A stretch of 64,000 nucleotides of DNA, from the NCBI GenBank assembly GCA_014155875.1, contig JACEFZ010005544.1, forward strand, positions 248,001-312,000. The letters are read 5' to 3'. Numbering within the stretch: the stretch's first letter is position 1; every line of letters begins with the position of its first letter. The notes under the pieces are model-generated. The model searched no databases. It was not told the DNA's origin and saw nothing but the letters and a program-made list of their open reading frames with translations. Origin of the DNA: Cepaea nemoralis. Taxonomy: Eukaryota > Mollusca > Gastropoda > Stylommatophora > Helicidae. Shown here piece after piece: positions 1 to 10,660 of the stretch. The translations under genes and the position numbers were made by a program.

Positions 1-61
1 TTTGCTTGTTTTATCTTTCTTTGTATGTCGACCGCAGTTAGGGTACCCACCAACCGCAGGG

Positions 62-624
62 GTATTTATAACATCAGATGGAAGATGTGCAACAGAGATT
101 AAGAGCAGAATAGGGACAAGCAAAAGCTGCATTTAAGAAAATAAAGAGTATCTTATGCAGTAAGTCACTATCACTGAATGTAAGAAAGAGAGTGCTGAAA
201 TGCTATGTAGAACCAGTTTTGCTGTACGGCTGTGAATTTTGGAATGTAAATGAACAAATTAAGAAGAAATTAGAAGCAACAGAGATGTGGTTCCTGAAAC
301 GAATGTTGCGAATTCCTTGGACTGCCAGAGTAACTAACAACGGCCTGCCTGATACAGGCTAATGAAACTAGAACATTATATACAACAATAAGGAAGAGAC
401 AAACATCTTTCTTCGGTCATGTCATGAGAAGAGAGGCATTGAAGATCATCATGACAACTGGAAAGATCGAGGGGAAGAGAGGCAGAGGCAGACCAAGAGA
501 AATAATGCTGGATGGATTCAGACGGTGGCATGGAGGAATACCATCTGCAGAGTTGATCCAGAACACCAACGTCCGAGATCTGTGGAGAGTCATGAACGCC
601 TACGCTAGCTGGCAGGGCACTTGA
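62..624 (+). mobile_element. LINE family A, 5'-truncated reverse-transcriptase C-terminus (degraded)
   Basis: Translation gives the part of a non-LTR retrotransposon ORF2 that follows the catalytic RT palm. It starts with an ITSDGRC-like stretch near 68, continues through LKCYVEPVLLYGCEFW (about 195-243) and MWFLKRMLRIPWT (about 285-323), and ends with GKIEGKRGRGRPREIMLDG (460-516) and a WRVMNAYA..WQGT terminus. The reading frame shifts near 130 and again after a stop at 360, so the copy is dead. The RT catalytic site is absent. Three more copies of this family lie at 7666-7844, 40655-41106 and 57591-60063. In living elements this ORF would reverse-transcribe its own mRNA at the target site. 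The clade is uncertain; RTE-like is a guess. Confidence 0.8.
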
Positions 625-784
625 TGATGATGAGTAAACTAAAAAAACAAAAAAACAAACTAATTGAAATAATTAACTAACATACTTAACTAAACTACCT
701 ACTAATTTAAACTAGTTACCGGCCTGGGAAGGACACATGTGCCAATGCGGCAACATTTGCCTTTGATGTGTCTGTGAGGGCTTT
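625..784. other. AT-rich tail, no gene
   Basis: The stretch starts with a GATGATGATGAG run directly after the LINE stop codon, then carries A-rich and CTAA-rich sequence. It looks like the simple-sequence 3' tail of the preceding LINE followed by unrecognised DNA. Confidence 0.45.
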
Positions 785-1610
<826 letters not shown>

Positions 1611-2204
1611 GACAAACTAGACCCGACCTTAGTCTGCTAAAACAGCAACCCTTTGATGTTGTAGGGAATGAGAAGAGTGAGTCGCGTCGCGATGTCTACA
1701 CACGGTCGACATTTTGTTGGCAGGTTGTTGTTCGAGAGACGTGCACTGGCGTCATCTGTCTGCAAGGCGGGAGTTGGCCTTTGAAAGTGATAGATGGAAT
1801 GTCTGCCAGAAGTCGGAAGGATTCTGTGATGTGGGAGAAGGTCTCTGGCTCACAGACAGCCAGGATCTTTGTTGTATGAGACAAAGAATTCCCCAGATGA
1901 AAGTGAACTTGACGGGGAATTGACTCCAGTTAGTCTAGAGGAGGACAAAACCAGATTCTGGACTGATTGTCGTCTGGACTATTTGGTGACGTCACTCAAG
2001 CATCAATGTAAAACCAGTTGCGGTAAACAAGGGGAGTGAGTCGGCAAAAACATTCTGAAGTGTTAAGATCGGTGCATTATTCCGAGTTGTGTTACATGAG
2101 AGAGACTATAATGTCTAAGTGGTGATAGTTATCCGCGGACATAGATCCAGTCTGTGATTGCATAGTTTCTCGATTAGCAACAGGAATAGGCATATGGTAG
2201 GCTA
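1611..2204. other. No gene recognised
   Basis: Mixed-composition DNA without a convincing ORF, repeat or domain. It is the left part of the segment that separates the two halves of LINE family B. Confidence 0.5.
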
Positions 2205-3468
2205 ATTCCAGGAGTGCAAATTATTACTTTTATGGTCATGTCTAGTGTCGGCACATTGTTTTAGACTAATTTTCTAGTGACCCAGAAACTTTTATATTTT
2301 GGGAAAAGTCCATGACCGGCCGCCTGGTCCATGGCTGTTGAAATTTCTCAATTTTGAGCTATCTCAAATTTGTCAACAAAATTGCCTCAGGAGTGCAAAT
2401 TATTACTTTTGTGGTCATTTCTAGTGTCAGCACATTGTTTTAGACTAATTTCCTTGTGATCCAGAAACTTTGATATTTTGGGAAAAATCAATGACCGGCC
2501 GCCTGTTGAAATTTCTCAATTTTGAGCTATCTCAAATTTGTCAACAAAATTGCCCCAGGAGTGCAAATTATTACGTTTGTGGTCATTTCTAGTGTCAGCA
2601 CATTGTTTTAGACTAATTTACTAGTGATCCAGAAACTTTATATTTTGGGAAAAATCCATGACCGGCCGCCTGTTGAAATTTCTCAATTTTGAGCTATCTC
2701 AAATTTGTCAACAAAATTGCCCCAGGAGTGCAAATTATTACTTTTATGGTCATGTCTAGTGTCAGCACATTGTTTTAGACTAATTTCCTAGTGATCCAGA
2801 AACTTTTATATTTTGGGAAAAATCCATGACCGGCCGCCTGTTGAAATTTCTCAATTTTGAGCTATCTCAAATTTGTCAACAAAATTGCCCCAGGAGTGCA
2901 AATTATTACTTTTATGGTCATGTCTAGTGTCAGCACATTGTTTTAGACTAATTTCCTAGTGATTCAGAAACTTTTATATTTTGGGAAAAATCCATGACCG
3001 GCCGCCTGTTGAAATTTCTCAATTTTGAGCTATCTCAAATTTGTCAACAAAATTGCCCCAGGAGTGCAAATTATTACTTTTATGGTCATGTCTAGTGTCA
3101 GCACATTGTTTTAGACTAATTTCCTAGTGATCCAGAAACTTTTATATTTTGGGAAAAATCCATGACCGGCCGCCTGTTGAAATTTCTCAATTTTGAGCTA
3201 TCTCAAATTTGTCAACAAAATTGCCCCAGGAGTGCAAATTATTACTTTTATGGTCATGTCTAGTGTCAGCACATTGTTTTAGACTAATTTCCTAGTGATC
3301 CAGAAACTTTTATATTTTGGGAAAAATCCATGACCGGCCGCCTGTTGAAATTTCTCAATTTTGAGCTATCTCAAATTTGTCAACAAAATTGCCCCAGGAG
3401 TGCAAATTATTACTTTTATGGTCATGTCTAGTGTCAGCACATTGTTTTAGACTAATTTCCTTGTGATC
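2205..3468. repeat. 168-bp tandem repeat, about 7.5 copies
   Basis: The marker GGAGTGCAAATTATTAC starts at 2211, 2390, 2558, 2725, 2893, 3061, 3229 and 3397, giving a period of 167-168 bp; the first unit is 179 bp because of a short extra CATGG-containing segment. Copies differ at only a few bases, so the array is young or well homogenised. Each unit carries a short hairpin, TTTGAG-CTAT-CTCAAA, and a GACCGGCCGCCTG block. Confidence 0.97.
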
Positions 3469-4202
3469 CTAGTGGCTGTTAATTATATCTAACTTAGGGT
3501 ATCATTAGGAATAGAGTACAGTACTGTGCAGTGATATAATGTATTATAGGTGCGGTGATAGAATGTTCTATAAGGGCGGAGCTAGAAAGTATTATAGGAG
3601 CGTCGGCACTAGTGTCCTATTGTATAGCTTTAACTGGCTTGTGTGATATATCATTGTACTCGGGGAGTTGAGTACAATGTAGTGGAATAGTGATTAGAGA
3701 GATTGAGGATGGTTGAGAGGGAGGAGGGGAATGTGAAATGGTAGGATCTTCCAGTGGGGCATCTGCTGGGTTTCTACCCGTTCCTTTGTTCTTTCCTGGT
3801 GTTGCCATGTATAAGACCAATGTGATGCGCGATTTGGCAGTATGACAGAGATCGGATCTCTGTTATAGATCTGAGTGCTGCTATGGGCCTACAATCACCT
3901 AATTACGGTCAGGATTGAGTTGCCCTCACCATGATGTTATCTACTCTGCAGGTTCCATTTACAGTTCCCCTTGAGTGTTCCAATTGAGTGTGAGATGATT
4001 TATTACGAAGAAGCAGTTGCAAAGTTTTATACAATGATGGCTCATGGAAAGAAGACAGAGGTTGCTGAGAGGTTTTACACGGGGCTCAGACCTAGTTGGT
4101 CCGCGGAAACCTGGCTTCTGCTGAGCAGGACTTAATGAACATAAGTGTTGTGTTTAATGAGTGATAAGCTTCATCACCGAAGATTAATAACTCACATACC
4201 AA

Positions 4203-4204
<2 letters not shown>
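3469..4204. other. No gene recognised; possible RNase-H-like remnant near 4025-4165
   Basis: Around 3490-3620 there is a loose repetition of TATTATAGG-type words. At about 4025-4060 one frame reads LYNDGSWKEDRGC. This resembles the first catalytic block (DGS) of a retroelement RNase H, but the frame closes at once and no later catalytic residues are recognisable. I would not call a gene here. Confidence 0.3.
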
Positions 4205-4250
<46 letters not shown>

Positions 4251-4255
4251 GTATA

Positions 4256-4344
<89 letters not shown>

Positions 4345-4362
4345 TATATACACACACACACA
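4205..4362. repeat. (CA)n-(TA)n compound microsatellite
   Basis: CA units (4205-4236) run into a long alternating TA tract to about 4337, then into CACACTATACACAC. The TA part is self-complementary and could extrude a cruciform. Confidence 0.97.
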
Positions 4363-5034
4363 TCTACCTAACAAACATTAATAGGTTGTGTTATAAAAGA
4401 GGGGAAAATGTTATAATCAGAGACTTATGAACATTAGATTTTCCCCAAGTGACATTCAGTTAATTGGAAGATTATCAGTTCAACAAACATTATGAAACAG
4501 AGTAACTTCACCGTGTGGGAGAGTGAAGACCAAGATCAACAGTGTCTATCGGATGACCAGCATCCTGTTTGTTCGAGTGATTGGAGAAAGTTGTCAAGTG
4601 GACGGAGAAACATCTTCTGGGTGAGGTTCACTGTCCGGAATAAATGGTGCTGTTGTGTGCTAAGCACTATGATGTTACAGACTTTGCTTCTAAATCACTG
4701 GTCTAACATTAGAATATTCGACACATTCTACCCATTACACACACACACCTCTCTCACACATGCTCTTTGTTTTGATAAATTAATTGTTGTATTTATTTGG
4801 GCGAGAGTTGTTGAGTATGTTGTCTTGGAGAAGAATGGGAGGGGGCATGATCCAGGGGTGAGTGAGAGTATGAAAGGGGTGTCTGCTGACTGAGGGAGTT
4901 TGTGTACGGATTCTGGTGGTTTCTCTAGGACAATAATCTTGGGGGGTAAAAAAATTGTGGGTGTTGATTCCCCTCTCTCCAGGGACGACATCATAAGTAA
5001 GTAAATAATTGCTTACGACAAGCAGTCAATAATT
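4363..5034. other. No gene recognised
   Basis: A 133-codon open frame at 4492-4893 has no recognisable domain and ordinary composition; I treat it as chance. Right before the LINE resumes there is a small inverted repeat (GTAAG...CTTAC, about 4995-5015). Confidence 0.45.
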
Positions 5035-6863
5035 TCATTCATTGAGTATGGTTTGAGGCTTCTGACAATATCAAAAAGCCAGCTTGAAAGGTTGGAGCGC
5101 ATACAGAATGCGGCCATGCGGGTGATTCTGGGGTGCACAGAGGACATATCAATTATATGCATGAGGCATATTCTTGCACTACAATTGCGGACAGGCACAG
5201 GGTCTTTTAAGCCAAATTGGTACATGAGAGTCTCTGCAGACAGGGATCACCCCCTGCATGTAGTCATGGATATGGCCAAGGGTCATAGACTGAGAAGAGG
5301 CAGGTCGTGCATTTCGCAGGCTGAAATATCTATCAGCCAGGTGTGAGACACAGAACAATAATCGTTGAAAAAGAGTCGGGAAAAGTACCGGAAGACATTT
5401 AGGACTGGCATAATGTAATAGCAACATTGGGTCATGAGTGCAGAGAATGGGCATCAGGTCGCACAGAGTTTGAGATGCAACGACTGATCCAGGGCACCAC
5501 ACATCAGGGTGACTGTCAGAGACGTGGCAATCTTCATGCACTCACACACTTGCTTCTAACAGGTAATTAAATTTATAGAAATTACTCCACTCGGAGGCTG
5601 GCTGGAAACGAGCCCTTCGGGTATTTTATTATATTTAATGTAGCACAGATTTATCTTACAACGTGCTCACTCGCTACACGATCCATATCGTTACAAAAAT
5701 AGCCAAGCACAGGTCTATTGTTATTTCTACAATGATTCTTACAGACCGTCAAACACTTGGACCATCTTTATCAATCTATTTACATAGGCCCGTTCGTCTC
5801 TCGAACATTCATAGCATTCTCCGACCTCACAGCCGTACTTCACTATCACAATTATCCAACGGCCAGAATACAGTCTCACAAGCCTGTCGCATCCATTCAT
5901 CAAACTCTATCGCTCTTCAGACTAACTCCGTCCTCTATCAACACGTCTGTCCCCGTCGTTCGTCCTACCCATTCTGTCTTGACCTCTGTCTAGTTTCTTC
6001 TGCCACATGACCCCTTATCACAGGTTTCTTCTCTGAACTCCGTTCAGTCGCCCGTGTCGTCTTTGTCCTACGCAGGACTCTAACTGTCCTTGACCTCGGA
6101 GTTAAATCTCTGTTGTCGATTACGACCCGCCTTAACTCTTACATACCTGTGCCGTCATCAGTACCTAATGACTGGCTGTCTTTAGCTCTGTCTGTCCTTA
6201 TCCAGACTAGGACTCTGACAGTGACATAATGATCTACATCGATGGGTCAGTGGTGAGAAATTGACGTAGTGGCTGGAGTTTCATTGCGTAGGTTAATAGT
6301 CGATGCTTGAGAAAGGAGAGCCTGGAATATGCGACTACAACCTCCATTATGAGAATTGAGGTGGAAGCAGCACTGGCAGCCTTACGATGTTTGGAGGTGA
6401 CCGCTGCAACACACATTGCATTTCTTACGGACTCAAAGACAATGCTTAATAACATTTCTCGTGGAATGGCTTGCCTGGCTTCAGAAGTCAAAGATTGCGA
6501 GAACTTTGAATGTTCTGCCCTGGTCATGCGGATGGGTGGTAGAATGAACAGATTGATAGGCTGGCAGGGAATACAACTCTTGGTGGTAGATTACCAATGG
6601 ACAAGGGGAGGCGGTGGTCAGGCGTCTGTGGGATCAGGTGGCGAACGCGGGGGAACAGACTAAGAACCCGTATGTGGAGAGGATGATATGGCGGGAGATC
6701 GGCAGGGGTTCTGGACGAATCTCAAAACTGAGAGGGAAGATCAGGAGAACTTTCAGTCAGACGGCGGTTGGAATGATTAGTAGTATGACTCTTCGCTGGC
6801 TGTTAAACGAGGGGACAGATCGCGTGTGGAAATGTCCTGAGTGCGGTCATATCGGTTCTTAGC
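5035..6863 (+). mobile_element. LINE family B, RT C-terminal part plus RNase H domain, broken
   Basis: The 5053-5346 frame starts with SKSQLERLERIQNAAMRVIL, the conserved block behind the RT palm of I-like LINEs, and continues to a HPLH motif. From 6232 an RNase H domain appears with all three early catalytic blocks visible: YIDGS (6236-6250), RIEVEAALAALR (6352-6387) and FLTDSKTML (6420-6446). A third frame (6614-6861) supplies the C-terminal tail, which ends in WKCPECGHIGS, half of a CCHC-type zinc knuckle. Between 5550 and 6230 the homology is lost. The RNase H would remove RNA from the RNA-DNA hybrid during target-primed reverse transcription. At least two frameshifts and several stops (one just after YIDGSVVRN) show it is dead. 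It joins logically to 785-1610. Confidence 0.75.
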
Positions 6864-7160
6864 TCATATCTAAACTATCTAAGCTAATTAAACTAACTAA
6901 ATTATACTAACTGACTGACTGACCGACCGACCGACCGATTGACCGACCGACCGACCGATCACCTGACTGACTGACTGACTGACTAAGTAACTAACTAAAA
7001 GCTACCAAGCTACCAACCAACCAACCTACCAACTACCAACCAACCAACCAACCAACTTACCAACTACCAACCAACCAACCAACCAACCAACCAACCAAAC
7101 AACCAACCTACCAACTAACCAACCAACCAACCAATCAACCAACCAACCAACCAACCAATC

Positions 7161-7195
<35 letters not shown>

Positions 7196-7305
7196 GAATG
7201 AACGAACGAACGAACGAACGAACGGACGGACGGACGGACTGACTGACTGACTGACTGACTGACTGACTGACTGACTGACTGACTAACTAACTAACTAACT
7301 AGTAT
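6864..7305. repeat. Tetranucleotide array: CTAA, ACTG, ACCG, CCAA, ACGA blocks
   Basis: About 430 bp of four-base units that change stepwise: AACT, then ACTG and ACCG, then CCAA (about 7010-7160), AACT, GAAC, GGAC, and ACTG again. It begins directly after the stop codon of LINE family B, so it probably grew from that element's 3' tail. Confidence 0.9.
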
Positions 7306-7652
7306 TAGAACTCGTATGCAATATCTCGAATTCAAATCGAGCTAATGCAAAGAACTAAAAAATGCACCATCTTGTAATCAAGGCTCCTGTTCCAACTTCC
7401 CAAAGTAGTGCTGAATACTCAGTTTTGAAGAGCCACGTGTTCATTTGTTGCCTACTATATTGATGTTTTCTCTGTTCAGTTTTCGTGTTCAGAGAAGGCG
7501 ACAGATGGAACATCACAAGCCACATAACTAAGAGGATGTACATTTGTGGTGGCAACATATGGACGTAAAACATGTTTGTTTATCAAGCCAGCCGAAAAGT
7601 ACATATCTAGCCTTTGTGGACACCAATCATGTTCAAATCAATATCATTACTC
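7306..7652. other. No gene; short direct repeats
   Basis: No coding signal. A segment with ATCATTACTCTCTTTGGA occurs at about 7643-7660 and again near 7873-7890, on either side of the small LINE insertion at 7666-7844. Confidence 0.5.
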
Positions 7653-7665
7653 TCTTTGGACACTA

Positions 7666-7844
7666 CATCCATGTGCCATGCCGATAAGCGTGGGCGGTCA
7701 TGTACTGCCATGTCACTCGATCATCAGAGTCGTGGATCAGCTCTGTGTTCCGGTGTCGACCATGCCACGTGGCCAATGCCATCCAGGTATTTACTTCTCG
7801 GTCTTCCCCTTGGTCTCTTTCCTTCGATCTTGCCAGTCGTCAGT
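7666..7844 (-). mobile_element. LINE family A, 179-bp 5'-truncated 3' end with target-site duplication
   Basis: The reverse strand encodes the same WHG-to-WxxMxAxA tail as the family A copies at 62-624 and 57591. The insertion is bracketed by a perfect 13-bp direct repeat TCTTTGGACACTA at 7653-7665 and 7845-7857, a typical target-site duplication of target-primed reverse transcription. Only the extreme 3' end was copied, which is usual for LINE insertions. Confidence 0.85.
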
Positions 7845-7924
7845 TCTTTGGACACTAATCACCTTCAAATTAATATCATTACTCTCTTTGGATAACAATC
7901 GCCTTCACATTAATATCTGAATTG

Positions 7925-8299
7925 GGTACTTCAATGTTAATTCACCGCAAACAAAGGGAATTCCAGGGCACACGTCATATCCTGGAGTCCCCTTATTCGC
8001 GCTGTATCTCGGTGTGCATGACCTTGACCGGAATAACGTTGTCGGTGTGCAGCAAATGGTTTAGGGTTAGGATTAGGGTTAGGGTTAACCCTAACCCTAA
8101 CCCTAACCCAAACCAACGTAAAAATGTACTACACACACTTGTTACCGTTCATCGCTCCTTTTTCGCGCCTTTTTCGCGCCATGACACGCACTGAAAAAAA
8201 CTTTAATTGAACGGAGATCCCCCGCCAGTGCTATATATAGCTGCTAAAGCTAAATATAGCCTCGTGACGTCTGTTGCGGTGAATTAAAATTGAAGTACC
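7925..8299. repeat. 375-bp segment bounded by a 29-bp inverted repeat
   Basis: The left end at 7925-7953 starts GGTACTTCAATGTTAATTCA. The reverse complement of 8271-8299 starts GGTACTTCAATTTTAATTCA. Both then read CCGCAA. The arms differ at one base over the first 26. The segment contains the telomeric palindrome at 8058-8114. It could be the terminal inverted repeat pair of a MITE-like element or part of a larger foldback. I see no clear target-site duplication. Confidence 0.75.
8058..8114. repeat. Interstitial telomeric repeats in head-to-head palindrome
   Basis: Three to four TTAGGG units read into a centre GGGTTAACCC and then become CCCTAA units. The outer bases GGTTT and AAACC also pair. 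The result is a roughly 57-bp imperfect palindrome. TTAGGG is the telomere repeat of most animals outside arthropods and nematodes. Confidence 0.93.
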
Positions 8300-8422
8300 T
8301 CCGAATTGTAGCTGATTCGGTCACAGGATTATTGATGTGAACCCAGACATTGACCCTAATATAACTTTTCTTTTGATGGTGAAAGGGGGAGGTATAATGG
8401 TAGAAAGGAATGTAATCTTTAC

Positions 8423-8455
8423 GATACTTCATTTTTAATTCACCGCAAACAAACA
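8423..8455. repeat. Third copy of the 30-bp repeat, direct relative to 7925
   Basis: It reads GATACTTCATTTTTAATTCA followed by CCGCAAACAAA, differing from 7925-7955 at only a few bases and inverted relative to 8271-8299. With 8271-8299 it also bounds a 185-bp hairpin-capable segment. It ends just before the Rep-like sequence begins. Confidence 0.85.
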
Positions 8456-8460
8456 GCGCA

Positions 8461-8939
8461 GTTAATTTTAGCTCTGTCTAGATCTGGTGGGATTGTCGAT
8501 TTTAAGAATAGGGACATGAGGATTCACTTCGTGGTCTGTTGACAAGTGTGGTTGCAGCAAAATGTACCCAAAACCGCATGTCGTTGTCTTCGCAAACTGG
8601 CCCCGAGATACATCAAAGATGAGCGCAGACAGATGGGACATACACAAGATAAGACGAGTAGTACAAGATATGGATATACACCCCGACTACAGTGAGGTCC
8701 CTCCGTGTCCAGAAACAGTTACTGCATCAATCGATCGGTCTAGCAGTCCACCACACACTCAACCGGAAATGATCGACAACACATTCAATTTATATGATTC
8801 TTTATTTCAAAAAATACATTACACAATACCACTTACACAAGCTGCACAGTATATCAACACACCCCTGCACCCACTATGGAATCACCCTGATGTCACAAGA
8901 TCTCCCGGAAACTCCCGGGATTCCTTTCTTTGCGGATGA
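8461..8939 (+). pseudogene. Relic of CRESS-DNA-virus-type replication protein (SF3 helicase C-terminal part)
   Basis: The open frame at 8562-8939 begins with a short basic stretch and the motif PHVVVFANWPRD. Here a hydrophobic beta strand ends in the conserved Asn of SF3 helicase motif C. It is followed by SKMSADRWDIHKI, the polar segment that typically follows motif C in Rep proteins of single-stranded circular DNA viruses and related plasmids. In another frame just upstream (8461-8520), LSRSGG and DFKNRD resemble the preceding motif B region, so there is at least one frameshift and a stop between them. The HUH endonuclease half and the Walker A site are not seen. The last 80 residues resemble nothing I know. 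No capsid gene is recognised. Most likely this is an old integrated viral fragment; a Rep captured by a transposon is the alternative. It cannot make an active replicase as it stands. Confidence 0.6.
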
Positions 8940-8984
8940 AAAATGAAGTACCATCTTTACTTGTTTCTGTATTATTAATTATTT

Positions 8985-10204
8985 GCCATATATATTAACG
9001 ATCTACCTTTGCATCTTTCGTCGTCCTGCGATCTATTTGCAGATGACTGTACGGTGTACACAAACGCTGAAAACTGTATTTTAAAACTGTATTTTACTGG
9101 AGTCGTCTTTACAACAAGAATTAAATAATGTAGTTAAGTGGAGCTATTCAAACCGTATGCAAATTAACATCACTAAAACAAAAGCAATGTTATTAACAAC
9201 CAGACAAAGACTTCAAACTCTAAGCCCACACACATCACTTCAACTTCACATCGATAACATGCCAGTAGAAAGTGTAATTGAGCACAAAACATTAGGCCTA
9301 ATCATTGATAGACACCTAACCTTTAATTCCCATGTTCAAGCGCTCATTAAACAAACAGCGAAAAAAGTCTATCAACTCGCCAAGATTAAAAACTTCCTTG
9401 ATGAGGACACAAGGAAACTATTCTATACTTCTCATATACAGACACACTTTGACTACTGCTCTACAATCTGGGACGGTTGTTCTAATTCAAACACCAAGCG
9501 ACTTTACTCACTCCAGAAACGGGCCATGAGTCTAATTTATAGCAAACATTTATCTGACAATCCTAGCCTGTATAAACGCCTTCAGTTACTACCATTCCGC
9601 AAACGCCTGCTTTTCAATAAAGCTAAACTAATTCACAAAATCCTGCATCGGAATGCCCCAAATTACCTTTGGCCTTTGTTTAAATATAATGCTAGACACA
9701 GTAAACGTTTAAATATACTACACATTCCGAAGCCTAGGATTGACTTATACAAAACAAGCTTAACGTACTCTGCATCTCAGCTGTGGAACAATCTTCCACA
9801 AGAAATCAAAGACATCACCAATCCCTATTCATATAATCGCAAATTATTCGAACACTATCTCAATACGGATTACCTTCCCCCTTAATAATTGAGATAATAA
9901 TAATAATAACAAAACCCTAGTATAACAGCCAATCACCTTTTTGTAGGCCAGTATATTCCACATGGCTAATAACAAGTGTCAGACCATTATCTAATATTAC
10001 TGTGTCGTGTAGTTTTGATGTTTGCATTTTGCCCATGCCTTTATAATGCATATCTTTTATATTGTTACTGTTCTTTGTTAGCCTTGAATGATGTGTGAAT
10101 GAAATAATGTATGAAAGAGAGTGATAGAAGGGCAGAATGTTAGACGGGCCTGCGTGCCCAATTCTTAACCCTTTGAAAATAAAGTTTGTTCGTTCGTTCG
10201 TTCT
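8985..10204 (+). mobile_element. LINE family C (CR1/jockey-like), 5'-truncated, with complete 3' end
   Basis: The first recognisable residues are AIYINDLPLHL and LFADDCTVYTNAEN (from about 8985). FADD is the RT catalytic box. One frameshift near 9090 separates it from the 243-codon open frame at 9157-9885. The 3' untranslated part contains a GGGC-CTGCGT-GCCC stem-loop (10146-10159), an AATAAA signal (about 10178) and a terminal (GTTC)n tail ending near 10204. The same 3' end occurs at 10470-10660 (antisense) and 49955-50125. Confidence 0.85.
9157..9885 (+). CDS. RT C-terminal domain of LINE family C (partial ORF2)
   Basis: An uninterrupted 242-residue frame starting at RMQINITKTKAMLLTTRQ, the segment directly after the FADD box. 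Diagnostic blocks are EHKTLGLIIDRHLTF, FDYCSTIWDGCS, LYSLQKRAM, LLFNKAKLIHKI and YNRKLFEHYL, and the frame ends in TDYLPP. These match the thumb and C-terminal region of jockey/CR1-type elements. The ATG is simply the first Met of the remaining frame, not a natural start; the true ORF2 would be much longer and would carry an endonuclease upstream. A related frame at 46564-47295 has the same length and end. Not a host gene. Confidence 0.85.
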   Translation: MQINITKTKAMLLTTRQRLQTLSPHTSLQLHIDNMPVESVIEHKTLGLIIDRHLTFNSHVQALIKQTAKKVYQLAKIKNFLDEDTRKLFYTSHIQTHFDYCSTIWDGCSNSNTKRLYSLQKRAMSLIYSKHLSDNPSLYKRLQLLPFRKRLLFNKAKLIHKILHRNAPNYLWPLFKYNARHSKRLNILHIPKPRIDLYKTSLTYSASQLWNNLPQEIKDITNPYSYNRKLFEHYLNTDYLPP

Positions 10205-10278
10205 GTCCTCGTTACTTTAAATGTGTCTATGGTACTAGTTTCATGTTTCTATGCTAATCTTTACTTAGAATATGGTTT

Positions 10279-10282
<4 letters not shown>

Positions 10283-10342
<60 letters not shown>
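10283..10342. repeat. (GT)n microsatellite
   Basis: A pure alternating GT run of about 60 bp downstream of the LINE family C tail. Confidence 0.97.
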
Positions 10343-10343
<1 letters not shown>

Positions 10344-10469
10344 CACCTATGTGTTACTTAACAGGCTTTTGTTATAGCTACCCACTGACAGTATACCACA
10401 ACAAGCAATGATTGTACAGACTAAATGGAACCAAAAGAAGACAGAGGGAATAAGAGAGTCCATAGGAAT

Positions 10470-10660
10470 CTTGAACGAACGAACGAATCAAAGAGTCACA
10501 AATTGGGCACGCAGGCCCGTCTTACATTCGACCCTTCCAATCACTCATCTTTCGTACATCAATTTTCTCTTGTACTTGTTACATTCACATAGGCAAAAAA
10601 CATTGTCAAATGAATGTTGTAAACATAACAGGCATATTACCTTGTTATAAAACTGGCAAG
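10470..10660 (-). mobile_element. LINE family C, 3' untranslated end only
   Basis: The reverse complement matches 49955-50125 over nearly its whole length. It includes the GGGCCTGCGTGCCCAATT element (10501-10518 on this strand) and a (GAAC)n tail at about 10474-10487. Severely 5'-truncated with no coding part. Confidence 0.8.

Noticed and set aside
4492..4893. A 133-codon ORF as a small gene
   Set aside because: No recognisable domain, no supporting neighbours, and it ends in microsatellite-like sequence; kept as unassigned DNA.
8250..8432. Short antisense ORF next to the Rep relic as a possible capsid remnant
   Set aside because: Sixty residues without any recognisable motif; it overlaps two copies of the 30-bp repeat, so the reading frame is probably accidental.
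9992..10000. TAATATTAC, the nonanucleotide found at replication origins of some circular ssDNA viruses
   Set aside because: It lies in the 3' untranslated part of LINE family C, about 1 kb from the Rep relic and without a flanking stem; a chance 9-mer in AT-rich DNA.
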